Both the position numbers and the translations under genes were made by a program. Below are positions 38,361 through 46,022 of a stretch of DNA of 59,235 nucleotides, piece by piece (positions within the stretch are counted from its first letter, which is position 1; the number at the start of each line of letters is the position of its first letter). This DNA is from Paraburkholderia oxyphila NBRC 105797 (GTDB lineage: Bacteria > Pseudomonadota > Gammaproteobacteria > Burkholderiales > Burkholderiaceae), in assembly GCF_000685075.1 (NCBI RefSeq), contig NZ_BAYD01000061.1:1-59235 (forward strand), written 5' to 3'. Under the pieces are notes generated by a model that worked only from the letters and a program-made list of their open reading frames with translations, was not told the origin of the DNA and searched no databases.

Positions 38361-39269
38361 TCAGCCGCGAAGGTCTGGATTACGATGGCAGATTTTCGTA
38401 ATCCAATCGGTAAAAGCGCGTGTTGCGGAGTTGATGAAGCTGCGATGCGGGTAGACGATCGAAAGTGGAATTGGCGAACATCGGAAGGTAGGAAGGATTT
38501 CCTGTAGTACGCCGTCCTTCAGCAATTCGGTTACGAGGTAGCGTGACGGTTGGATGATACCGAATCCACGAACGCCGGCATCGATATAGGCGGTGCCCTC
38601 GTTCGCAGACAATTTGCTGGGCAGTGTCAACTTGACCTGTTTGCCGTTCGCGCCGAATTCGAACGGGAGCAGTTTTCCCGTGCGTGCTGAAACATAGTTC
38701 ACCGCCCAGTGGTTTTTCAGATCCTCGAGGGACTCTGGAACGCCGCGTGTTCTGAGGTAGTCTCTGGACGCACAGGTCACAATTCTCGCCTCGCCAATAC
38801 GTCTCGCCACGAGGCTCGATTCCTCAAGGGCTCCTGCTCTGATCACGCAATCGACGCCTTCCTGGATCAGGTCGATGTTGCGGTCCGCAAGTCCAAGCCG
38901 GACTTCGATATTCGGATACTTCCCGAAAAACTCGTGCAATGAAGGCACGATCAGCGCCTTTGCGATCGTCCCGGAGGTGTCGACCCGCACTGTGCCACTG
39001 GGAACAGACTGCGTGCTAGATAACGCAGCCTCTGCTTCGGAGAGATCTGCAAGCAACTTGACGCAACATTCGTAGTAAATCCTTCCGGCGTCAGTCACGC
39101 TCACCTGCCGTGTGCTCCGACTAAGCAATCGTACGCCGAGCTGCTCTTCCAGTGTCTGGATGGTTCGGCTGACGGTACCACGCGGCAAATCCAGCAGATC
39201 GGCAGTTTTCGAAAAACTGTTCGTCTCCGCTACTCGCGTGAAGATCTTGATTGCTTCCAGGTGACCCAT
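38361..39269 (-). CDS. LysR-family regulator (CrgA/PecT-like group)
   Basis: A 302-residue LysR regulator with helix-turn-helix IKIFTRVAETNSFSKTADLL and LPRGTVSRTIQTLEEQLG, then a PBP2-type effector domain (LVARRIGEARIVTCASRDYL; VNYVSARTGKLLPFEFGANG). The FTRVAETxSFSKTA start and LVARR-G form place it with the CrgA-like group that commonly controls divergent oxidoreductases. GAGAGGCC lies before the ATG. The divergent neighbour is the CGNR gene at 39570, 300 bases away. Confidence 0.92.
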   Translation of the reverse strand: MGHLEAIKIFTRVAETNSFSKTADLLDLPRGTVSRTIQTLEEQLGVRLLSRSTRQVSVTDAGRIYYECCVKLLADLSEAEAALSSTQSVPSGTVRVDTSGTIAKALIVPSLHEFFGKYPNIEVRLGLADRNIDLIQEGVDCVIRAGALEESSLVARRIGEARIVTCASRDYLRTRGVPESLEDLKNHWAVNYVSARTGKLLPFEFGANGKQVKLTLPSKLSANEGTAYIDAGVRGFGIIQPSRYLVTELLKDGVLQEILPTFRCSPIPLSIVYPHRSFINSATRAFTDWITKICHRNPDLRG

Positions 39270-39509
39270 GTGAAGGCCTCTCTTCTATGCCCAGCATCAA
39301 TCCATCGTCTCTGATGCCATGCCGCCACCTCGGGTGACGCGTTCGAGCTATGCCAATTACTCATACCTCATCCGACGTTTCGCCGCCACCCGTGGCGTCC
39401 GTTTGGCCACCATGCGCCGCGACGACACGGCGATCTGCAGCGTCCCAAAGCACAATGCTCGTACCGTGGCACCGGATGTTCGATGACTTTTGAATCATAG
39501 TACTGTTGC

Positions 39510-39540
39510 GTAACTTGTCAATAATGCCGTTACCAGTTAC
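39510..39540. promoter_or_regulatory. Dyad operator in front of CGNR gene 1
   Basis: GTAACTTGT (39510-39518) and ACCAGTTAC (39532-39540) are inverted repeats matching at 8 of 9 positions, separated by 13 bases. The same half-site and spacing occur upstream of CGNR gene 2 (41023-41053). It ends 29 bases before the ATG, a position suited to repression or autoregulation. Confidence 0.65.
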
Positions 39541-39569
39541 ATTCACGATTTATTTTTCGGGAGTGATCG

Positions 39570-40142
39570 ATGGCCGCACGATTGGGAATGACTTCAGCCC
39601 ATGAGGCGGTTCTCGGATTTCTGAACACTATTGTTCGACAGGGTGAGAAGACCGTCGACCTTCTTGCTACAGGCGAGGCGGTCGTTCGATGGCTCGAACA
39701 ATCGGGCCTCGCGGCGACGCCGGTCGCCACGGGAATGGAACCAGAGGAATTGTCCCGGGAAGCGCGGCTTCTGAGGGAGCGTGTGCGTGAGTTGATATGC
39801 CGGCGGAGAGTCGGCATCGCCATCGAGGTGAGTGTACTTAACGAGTATCTGGCCGGCGGCAACTATCGGATTGAGTTGTCGGGAGACGACGAGGGAGAGT
39901 TGCGCGTGGTGCGCAGGTTTTCATCAGACACCCCGCGTCAGGTATTGATGGCGGTTGCGGTCGCCGCGGCAGACTTGCTCGCGAGGGGCGATTTTCGGGT
40001 CATTCGCAAATGCGAAAACGTTGACTGCAGCTTGTGGTTCTACGACAGAACGAAATCTCACCGTCGAAGATGGTGTGAGATGGCACTATGTGGAAATCGT
40101 CATAAGGTCACACAGTTTCGTATGCGCGGGAACCCCGAGTAG
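39570..40142 (+). CDS. CGNR zinc-finger (ABATE-domain) regulator 1
   Basis: A 190-residue protein with an N-terminal ABATE stress-response domain (about 1-130; HEAVLGFLNTIVRQG, RELICRRRVGIAIEV) and a C-terminal CGNR zinc finger (about 145-185): CENVDC, then RRRWCEMALCGNRHKVTQF, giving four Cys ligands. Such proteins are presumed DNA-binding regulators. CGGGAG precedes the ATG. It faces a second CGNR gene (40408-40992) tail to tail, and both have the same dyad upstream. Targets unknown. Confidence 0.88.
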   Translation: MAARLGMTSAHEAVLGFLNTIVRQGEKTVDLLATGEAVVRWLEQSGLAATPVATGMEPEELSREARLLRERVRELICRRRVGIAIEVSVLNEYLAGGNYRIELSGDDEGELRVVRRFSSDTPRQVLMAVAVAAADLLARGDFRVIRKCENVDCSLWFYDRTKSHRRRWCEMALCGNRHKVTQFRMRGNPE

Positions 40143-40407
40143 TCGACGCCTAATCCGGAGCGATAGAGGCGATGGGTGAACTCGAAATTCGTACAGCACT
40201 CGTCGAGCAGCCGGGGAAGCGGACGGGTTCAGGCCATCCATACTGCACCTGAATAAGGTTCGAAAAATCTGCAAGACGCGAGGGGTTATTCGTTTTCTAT
40301 TGCAGAACTCGGGTTAGGGGTTTCCGCGCCAGCCATGTCTGCGGACACAACTCTTTCTACCGACCGAGGTTCGCTGGCCCCTTGGGCATTGCCTGCATCG
40401 CGGGAAT

Positions 40408-40992
40408 TCATTTGCTTTGGCTGGCGTGCTTTTGCCGTGCTCGGAAGTTCGCGACTTTGTGCCGATTTCCACACATCGCCATGCTGCACCAGCGGCGGCG
40501 ATGCGCTTTTGTCCTGTCGTAGAACCACAAGACGCAGTCTTCAGCCTCGCACTTCCTGACCAGGTCAAAGTCTCCGGTCGCCAGAAGTTCAGCAGCGGCC
40601 TCGGCTACTTCTGTCAGCAACTGTTCCGGCGTGGATTTCTCGTAGTCATGCACGACTTGGAGCTCTCCAGTCGCTTCCCGAACCAACCTGACGCTATAAC
40701 GCGAGTGGCTCAAGAACGCGTTCAGTAACGCGACATCAACTCGTTTTCCTTGCTTCTTCTGAAAGACAAGCTTTCGAATGACGTCGCGCAACGCATGTGC
40801 AGCCTTGACCAGCGCTCCGTGCTTAAACGAGGGTTTTTCGTGCTCGCCCAGAAATCCTATTGTTTTCAGCCATGCAACAACATCTTCGTCGGTCCCCAAA
40901 AAGTCGTAGAGACCGTCGTCGACTAATGCCACAGTATTCATGAAGTCTAGCGCCGAGTCGTCTGCGAGTACCAAGAACTCAGGGGCGGCCAT
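40408..40992 (-). CDS. CGNR zinc-finger (ABATE-domain) regulator 2
   Basis: A 194-residue paralogue of the preceding gene: ABATE domain with SALDFMNTVALVDDGLYDFLG and LRDVIRKLVFQKKQGKRVDV, then the zinc finger CEAEDC with RRRWCSMAMCGNRHKVANF. The tail ARQKHASQSK is basic. GGAGA lies before the ATG at 40992; the longer frame would read through the operator at 41021-41055, arguing against it. The two CGNR genes converge, with 265 bases between, so they are not in one operon but are likely controlled alike. Confidence 0.88.
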   Translation of the reverse strand: MAAPEFLVLADDSALDFMNTVALVDDGLYDFLGTDEDVVAWLKTIGFLGEHEKPSFKHGALVKAAHALRDVIRKLVFQKKQGKRVDVALLNAFLSHSRYSVRLVREATGELQVVHDYEKSTPEQLLTEVAEAAAELLATGDFDLVRKCEAEDCVLWFYDRTKAHRRRWCSMAMCGNRHKVANFRARQKHASQSK

Positions 40993-41020
40993 TAACGTTT
41001 CTCCAGTAACTTGGCCCCAA

Positions 41021-41055
41021 TTGTAACCTGTAAACATGCAATTTACAAGTTACAA
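41021..41055. promoter_or_regulatory. Long dyad operator in front of CGNR gene 2
   Basis: Two 14-base arms, TTGTAACCTGTAAA (41021-41034) and TTTACAAGTTACAA (41042-41055), are inverted repeats matching at 13 of 14 positions around a 7-base centre. The core GTAACCTGT-N13-ACAAGTTAC matches the site at 39510-39540 in both sequence and spacing. It starts 29 bases upstream of the ATG at 40992. Confidence 0.8.
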
Positions 41056-41284
41056 TCGTCAAATCCCGTCGCCGTCCCGGTAACCGTTATTCCGAATATA
41101 CAGGAGTCTGGGCGACAACGTGCCCGACTGACTGATCTGCTGTAAGGCGAAGCAGAGAGGGTACACCCTACTTCTGGCTGTTGCCGTCGAGGGCACGAAG
41201 ATTTCGAATGTTGACGCGGCCGCTCCAAGTGTAGCGTAAATGTAATATTTGGCGTGTTCAAGTCGTGGAATCGAACACTGGGGG

Positions 41285-41675
41285 CTTGGCCCCGAGTTGT
41301 GCTCGGTTGTAGACGTACAGGGAGACTCTCACTTGTGCAACGTAGCGATCAGCGCGGCAACCCGAGCAATGATGTGCTGCCGGGTCCACCGAACGGCGCC
41401 GGCAACTGCATCAAATTCGACAACGTCAAGATCAACGGCCGCTACCTCCTGCGTCCCAACGTGGGCCTCGGCGTGTTGTACACGTACACGAGGTCCACGT
41501 TGACATCCTCGCGTGGCGGCGCAACGCCGCGTACTGATCTGTACATCGAGGCGGCTATCAACGTGTCGGCGGCGGCAACGGAATCAATGCCCCCGACGCC
41601 GGCGTCTTTACGCTTACCCCCTCGACCAAGAATCAGCGGGTCGTCGTAGCCGTTGGCCTCACACATCGCTTCTAG
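41285..41675 (+). pseudogene. Gram-negative porin C-terminal fragment
   Basis: The frame encodes NGAGNCIKFDNVKINGRYLL, then LRPNVGLGVLYTYTRSTL and RTDLYIEAAINVS, typical last strands of Burkholderia trimeric porins. Near 41563 the frame shifts, and GGGNGINAPDAGVFTLTPST then NQRVVVAVGLTHRF appear in the next frame, ending with the terminal Phe and stop (41673-41675) required for outer-membrane insertion. The N-terminal two thirds of the gene are missing. Confidence 0.8.
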
Positions 41676-41696
41676 CCGTGCCTCGATGCCGTCTGC

Positions 41697-42014
41697 TTAC
41701 GGATGGTTGTACATCGTATTCCAGTCGGACTTCGACACCGTCGACTGTCCCTCGTCCGATGAACCGCTCGTGACGCCGCCGTAGCCGCTATTCGCAACCG
41801 TGCGCTGTTGGGCGGCTACATTCGCTTCAGCGGCCTGAAGCGCGTCGGGGTAATGCGCGTTATCGCCGTCGCCTACGTGATATCCGGACTTCTCGAGTTG
41901 AACGAGTTCAGCGCGCACCTGAGCACGAGTAACTGGGGCATTCGACTGAGCGAACGCGGCAGCCGGCACGATAAGGGCCAAGGCCAGTGAGACAGATTTA
42001 ATCAGGGACTTCAT
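41697..42014 (-). CDS. Secreted DUF4148 protein, copy 3
   Basis: A 105-residue protein with signal peptide MKSLIKSVSLALALIVPAAA and the DUF4148 core TRAQVRAELVQLEKSGYHVG, followed by HYPDALQAAEANVAAQQR and a Gly/Ser-rich stretch. It lines up with copy 1 (6173-6487) along its whole length; both share the GYGGV-SGSSD motif. GGAGG precedes the ATG at 42014. It is divergent from LysR paralogue 2, and a CGNR-like dyad lies between them. Confidence 0.87.
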   Translation of the reverse strand: MKSLIKSVSLALALIVPAAAFAQSNAPVTRAQVRAELVQLEKSGYHVGDGDNAHYPDALQAAEANVAAQQRTVANSGYGGVTSGSSDEGQSTVSKSDWNTMYNHP

Positions 42015-42225
42015 TTTGGATACCTCCAATGACTTTAATGGTTCGGTGCGACGCCTTGTGCAACCGATGAGGGCAGTCTAGGAGGATCGAACGTGCTGGT
42101 TAACCCCTAATCATCAGAATGACTCTTTCTCCCAATCCCGGAATCGATGACATGGGATTTCGAGCAGAAAGTTGGCGAGACACGACACGAACCTATAGAT
42201 CTCGTTGCGTGTAACTTCGATGTAG

Positions 42226-42256
42226 GTAACCTGTATTAATTGCGATATAAGGTTAT
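42226..42256. promoter_or_regulatory. Weaker CGNR-type dyad between DUF4148 and LysR genes
   Basis: GTAACCTGT (42226-42234) is identical to the half-site at 41023-41031. The other half, TAAGGTTAT (42248-42256), is degenerate (6 of 9 positions) but sits at the same 13-base spacing. It is 212 bases upstream of the DUF4148 start and 230 bases upstream of the LysR start. Confidence 0.45.
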
Positions 42257-42485
42257 TATATGTGAACCACTCTTCGCAATACGCCGATGATGCGTTTACT
42301 TACTGCGAACGTGCCTGGACGGGAACGCCTCTCGATCAATCTCTCGGCTCGACTGTCCTGCCGAGGGGAATCACGCCTGAGAGCCTCCTGCTTCGCTGAT
42401 GGCCCGCTGTTCGGCCGTCCTGCGGCGACGTTGAGTCGATGTGGGGGAAACGTTCGCTACAGGGAATCCCAGAGCGAGGGCATTC

Positions 42486-43379
42486 ATGAAAACCAACATT
42501 GATCATCAGCTCAGACTCTTCATCGAGATCGCGAGTCACGAATCGCTGTCGGGCGCTGCGGAGGCGCTTTCGCTCACCCAATCAGGCTTGAGCCGACAAC
42601 TGGCGTGCCTCGAGGCGTACGTGGGACAGCCACTATTCGTCCGCCACGGGCGCGGTGTACGGATCACGGATGCGGGGAAACGGCTGCTCGAAGCCACCAC
42701 GTCTGCGTACCATCTGGTCGACAACACGATCGTCCAGATCCAGAATCAGCATGGGGTGACTGACGGCAATTTGAATGTCGCCACGATTCATACATTGAGT
42801 TATTACTTCATGGCGGAGGTAGTCGCAAAGTTCATGGCGCAGCGGCCAAGGGCGAGCGTAGCCCTTTTGGGCCGGAGCTCCCCGATTGTGGTCGAGCTCG
42901 TTGAGAGCGGCAAAGCGGAGATAGGATTTGTCTACGACTCGGCTGTTGCGTCGGACGAGCTTGATATCACGCCGCTGTTCGTCGAGGACATGTGCTTGGT
43001 CGTGCATCAAAATTCGCCATTCGCATCGCTCCCCAGTGTCGATCTGCGAAAGGACGCACCCCCCCTCGTTGTATTTCCGGCTACTTACGCATTGCGGAGC
43101 ATGTTGCACACCAAGGACTTTGACGCCACCGTGGCGGCCGAGGTCGAGACCGTCGACGCGATGCTCAAGCTCGTGTCGTTGACCTGTGGCCATTGCGTAC
43201 TTCCCGACCTCATTCCTTCGAAACTGCTGCGGGAATATCACCTCGTTGGGGTGAAAATCGATCAGCCCTTGATGAGGCGGAGAATTGTTGGCGTGACCCG
43301 CAGAGGACGTCCTTTGGCTGCCATGACTTCGTTGATGATGCAGATCGCGCGTGAATGCGCGCCGAGCTCTGCTCTGTGA
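42486..43379 (+). CDS. LysR-family regulator, paralogue 2
   Basis: A 297-residue LysR regulator, close paralogue of 34463-35353. Helix-turn-helix: RLFIEIASHESLSGAAEA and LTQSGLSRQLACLEAYVG; effector domain with ASVALLGRSSPIVVELVESG and AAEVETVDAMLKLVSLT. GAGGGC precedes the ATG at 42486; the frame is open upstream to 42441 without homology to the paralogue. It may regulate the SDR and hydrolase genes downstream (43774 and 44856), but this is positional inference only. Confidence 0.93.
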   Translation: MKTNIDHQLRLFIEIASHESLSGAAEALSLTQSGLSRQLACLEAYVGQPLFVRHGRGVRITDAGKRLLEATTSAYHLVDNTIVQIQNQHGVTDGNLNVATIHTLSYYFMAEVVAKFMAQRPRASVALLGRSSPIVVELVESGKAEIGFVYDSAVASDELDITPLFVEDMCLVVHQNSPFASLPSVDLRKDAPPLVVFPATYALRSMLHTKDFDATVAAEVETVDAMLKLVSLTCGHCVLPDLIPSKLLREYHLVGVKIDQPLMRRRIVGVTRRGRPLAAMTSLMMQIARECAPSSAL

Positions 43380-43398
43380 GCATAGCTGCTATTAGCTC
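43378..43398 (+). terminator. Hairpin at the end of LysR paralogue 2
   Basis: GAGC-ATAG-CTG-CTAT-TA-GCTC folds as an imperfect stem overlapping the stop codon. It echoes the perfect hairpin at 35355-35373 after paralogue 1, in both the ATAG/CTAT and GCTC pairing blocks. Confidence 0.45.
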
Positions 43399-43773
43399 TG
43401 ATTCATGGCTAATGCCAGCGCGCTCGCCGAAACTACTCGCATCCAACGGATCGCAGTGATGCAGATGGTTGAACTGTTGGGAACTCCAGCTTGACATGTG
43501 CTCCAGTCGTAAAACGTGTGTTGGACAAACGTCAACCTGGATTCGCCTCGGGGAATCATGGAAGCAATGACGGGAAAGTACTTCCAGGTCGTGAGGTCGG
43601 CGATGAGAGGAACGGGGATCTATTGTTAAAGCGGAAGCAGCGTTGTGACGAGCACCGACGACGGCGAGATTGCTGGTATGAACTCGACTGCCTCGACGGC
43701 ACTCGATCGGAAGATAGGCTCCACGCAGACAAGGAGGCGTGGGACTCGTTCAACTTGGCGCAAGGTGATCTAA
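43399..43773. other. Gap before the SDR gene
   Basis: About 375 bases; an extra ATTAGC / GCTAAT pair (43391-43413) overlaps the terminator region. No gene recognised. Confidence 0.4.
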
Positions 43774-44544
43774 ATGGCTCAGAGAATCGCGATCGTGACG
43801 GGAGCAAGTCGTGGCATCGGACGGGCGACGGCTATTCGTCTGGCGAAGGACTACGGTGGCGTCGTCGCTATCGCTCGGAGCGAGGACCTGCTGGGGCAAA
43901 CCGCAGAGGTCATTCGAGCGACCGGCGCGGAGGCGCTCCCATTGGGGTTGGACCTTCGCGAGCCGTCGGCAGCGAAAGCTGCGGTCGAGCACACATTGAA
44001 GAAGTTCGGGCGAATCGATGCCGTGGTGAACATCGCCGGCGCGGTGCCCCAGGTGGATGTGCTCGAGATGACCGACGAGCAGTGGGACGACGGCTTCGCG
44101 CTCAAGCTGCATGGTGCGCGACGGCTGGCGGTCAATGCATGGGAATCGCTGAAGGCAACGAGCGGATCGGTGATTTTCACATCGGGCAATTCGGCGCAGG
44201 CGCCGAAGTCGGGCTTCGCGGCGGTCGCGACGGTCAACGCCGCAATTGTCGCGATGGCCAAGGCATTTGCAGACCGGGGGGGGCTGGACGGTGTGCAAGT
44301 GAACAGCGTCTTGCCGGGGCCGGTCATGACCGACCGTCGCCGCTCGTACATGGAGAAGTATGCGCCGGCGCACGGGATGACGGTGGAGGAAGCGTTGGAG
44401 AAATTCCCCGCGAAGGTGGGGATCACGCGATATGGCACGCCGGAGGACATCGCGGAATTGATTGCGTTTGTGTTGTCGCCGCAGGGGGGCTGGTTCATGG
44501 GCGCGGCGCTTCGCATGGACGGTGGCGAAGTGAAGGGGGTCTGA
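43774..44544 (+). CDS. SDR-family protein lacking catalytic Tyr and Lys
   Basis: A 256-residue short-chain dehydrogenase-like protein. The cofactor motif TGASRGIG is at residues 9-16, NIAG at 86-89, Ser137 and Ser140 are in SGNSAQAP, and the late VNSVLPGPVMTDRR is present. In the YxxxK position it has Val151-Ala-Thr-Val-Asn155, so both the proton-donating Tyr and the Lys are gone. The TVNAAI form is known in a set of SDR-like proteins, so it is probably an inherited variant, perhaps non-enzymatic or with a different mechanism. AAGGTGAT lies before the ATG. A hydrolase-fold gene with a missing nucleophile follows 311 bases on. Confidence 0.85.
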   Translation: MAQRIAIVTGASRGIGRATAIRLAKDYGGVVAIARSEDLLGQTAEVIRATGAEALPLGLDLREPSAAKAAVEHTLKKFGRIDAVVNIAGAVPQVDVLEMTDEQWDDGFALKLHGARRLAVNAWESLKATSGSVIFTSGNSAQAPKSGFAAVATVNAAIVAMAKAFADRGGLDGVQVNSVLPGPVMTDRRRSYMEKYAPAHGMTVEEALEKFPAKVGITRYGTPEDIAELIAFVLSPQGGWFMGAALRMDGGEVKGV

Positions 44545-44855
44545 GGGCGAGCTGGGCCGCGTGGCGCGGCGACGGCCTCTGGTGAGCCGCCTGACGAGGC
44601 GCCCTGCGGAGCACGGTGTAGCGCTGTTACGCGGCGTTTTCGGGGCGATGACGGAGAGACGGATGATGGCGGCGGTCAGGAAGTGGTCGATGGTGGGCTG
44701 ATGGCCGCTGAATTGTTTGTGCAAACGCCAGTGGTTCACGCAATGGAAGAAGTGATGCCTGTATCGAGGAGAACTTGACTCTGATTAAGCAACTCGGTGC
44801 GATCAAGCAGTGAGCGCGGGGAACAACGGGCGGATTTTTTTGGAGGAAGTCTCGT
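44545..44855. other. Spacer between SDR and hydrolase genes
   Basis: About 310 bases of GC-rich sequence; no gene identified. The plus-strand stretch 44695-44815 looks like debris of an unassigned coding sequence. Confidence 0.35.
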
Positions 44856-45557
44856 ATGAGTTCGTACAAGACGGGCGCAACCGCCGTGCTGGTGCATGGC
44901 GCGTGGGCCGATGGTTCGAGCTGGAGCAAGGTGATCCGTCCGCTGGAGGAGGCCGGCTTGCAGGTGATTTGCGCACCTGTGCCACTCAAGTCTCTGCGTG
45001 AGGACACGGAGGCCGTGGCCGCTGTTCTGGAATGGGTGGGAGGGCCGGTCGTGCTGGTGGGGCATGCGTATGCGGGCGCCGTGATCGGCGCGGTCAACGA
45101 TGAATGCGTAAAGTCGCTCGTGTTCGTCGCCGCGCTCGCGCCGGATGCGGGTGAGACCGTGGCCGACATGTTCTACCGCGATGAAAAGCACCCGGACTCG
45201 CCCGAATTGGTTCCGAAAAGCAACGGCTTCATCTGGATGCCGGCGACGGGTTTCCAGAACGCGTTTGCACAAAATGCGACCGACGAGGAAAAGGCGATCA
45301 GTGCGGCGGTCCAGCGGCCGATATCGGTGGAGTGCATCCAGGCACCGGTCGAGACGCCCGCGTGGAAAACGAAGCCGAGCTGGTATCTGGTGGCAGAGGA
45401 AGACCGGATGATCAATCCGGCGACGCAGACGTTCATGGCGGAGCGCATGGGCGCGACCGTGTATCGGCGCCGCGTTGACCATACACCGTCAGTGACCGCG
45501 CCGGGAGATGTCGTCGAGGTGGTGCTCGCCGCGGCAGCTGCGACCTTGAGCGCGTAG
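44856..45557 (+). CDS. Alpha/beta-hydrolase fold protein with Ala at the nucleophile
   Basis: A 233-residue alpha/beta-hydrolase of the EstA/salicylate-esterase-like group. The oxyanion region AVLVHGAWADGSSW (residues 10-23) is typical. The nucleophile elbow, normally GHSYGG, reads Gly69-His-Ala71-Tyr-Ala-Gly (VVLVGHAYAGAVI), so the catalytic Ser is Ala. A late His is kept in VDHTPSVTAPGDVVEVV and an acid could come from EEDRMINP. Without a nucleophile normal ester hydrolysis is unlikely; non-hydrolytic or binding roles are known in this fold. GGAGG is nine bases before the ATG. It may be co-regulated with the SDR upstream. Confidence 0.85.
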   Translation: MSSYKTGATAVLVHGAWADGSSWSKVIRPLEEAGLQVICAPVPLKSLREDTEAVAAVLEWVGGPVVLVGHAYAGAVIGAVNDECVKSLVFVAALAPDAGETVADMFYRDEKHPDSPELVPKSNGFIWMPATGFQNAFAQNATDEEKAISAAVQRPISVECIQAPVETPAWKTKPSWYLVAEEDRMINPATQTFMAERMGATVYRRRVDHTPSVTAPGDVVEVVLAAAAATLSA

Positions 45558-46022
45558 CCAAAAATTCGGCGTGCGGGATGACGCGGGGGCAGTTCGCGCT
45601 GTACGAATGAACCGAAGACTTTGCTATATCCCGGCTAATTGACGGTGTCGGCAGTGACCGGGCGGCTCAAGCGCGGACAGGTTTATGCATAGCTCTGTGC
45701 GGCTGATCGGGTAGCCTTTCGTGGTGTGCGTAGACGACGTTGCGAACCAAGTTGCAGACCCGACTTGTCAGGGGTTCAGGCTGGGCAGCGACAGTCGTTG
45801 GCTGCTGGAGGGACGCGGTTGGGATAGGATGGAACATCCCTTGGATCTTCGTTGTAACCGTTGACCTTCTTCGATCGCCCGCGATGCATCAAGACGCGTC
45901 CAGAGCAATGCGCCGCGCGTCGCTGGAAGTGAGTCGCTAGCGGGCCGTGCCGAACAAAACGCTTTGACAGTCGACAAGGGCCGCGCAGAGCACGCACGAT
46001 CGCAAATCCAGGGGGTCGATCA
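45558..46022. other. Gap before mlaA
   Basis: About 465 bases with no recognisable gene; holds the mlaA promoter, not identified. Confidence 0.4.

Noticed and set aside
43491..44585. 364-codon plus-strand frame overlapping the SDR
   Set aside because: A frame-shifted reading of the SDR gene; low-complexity Gly/Arg composition and no homology.
44545..44855. Insertion-sequence remnant
   Set aside because: Some codon-like texture, but no transposase motif, terminal inverted repeat or target duplication could be shown.
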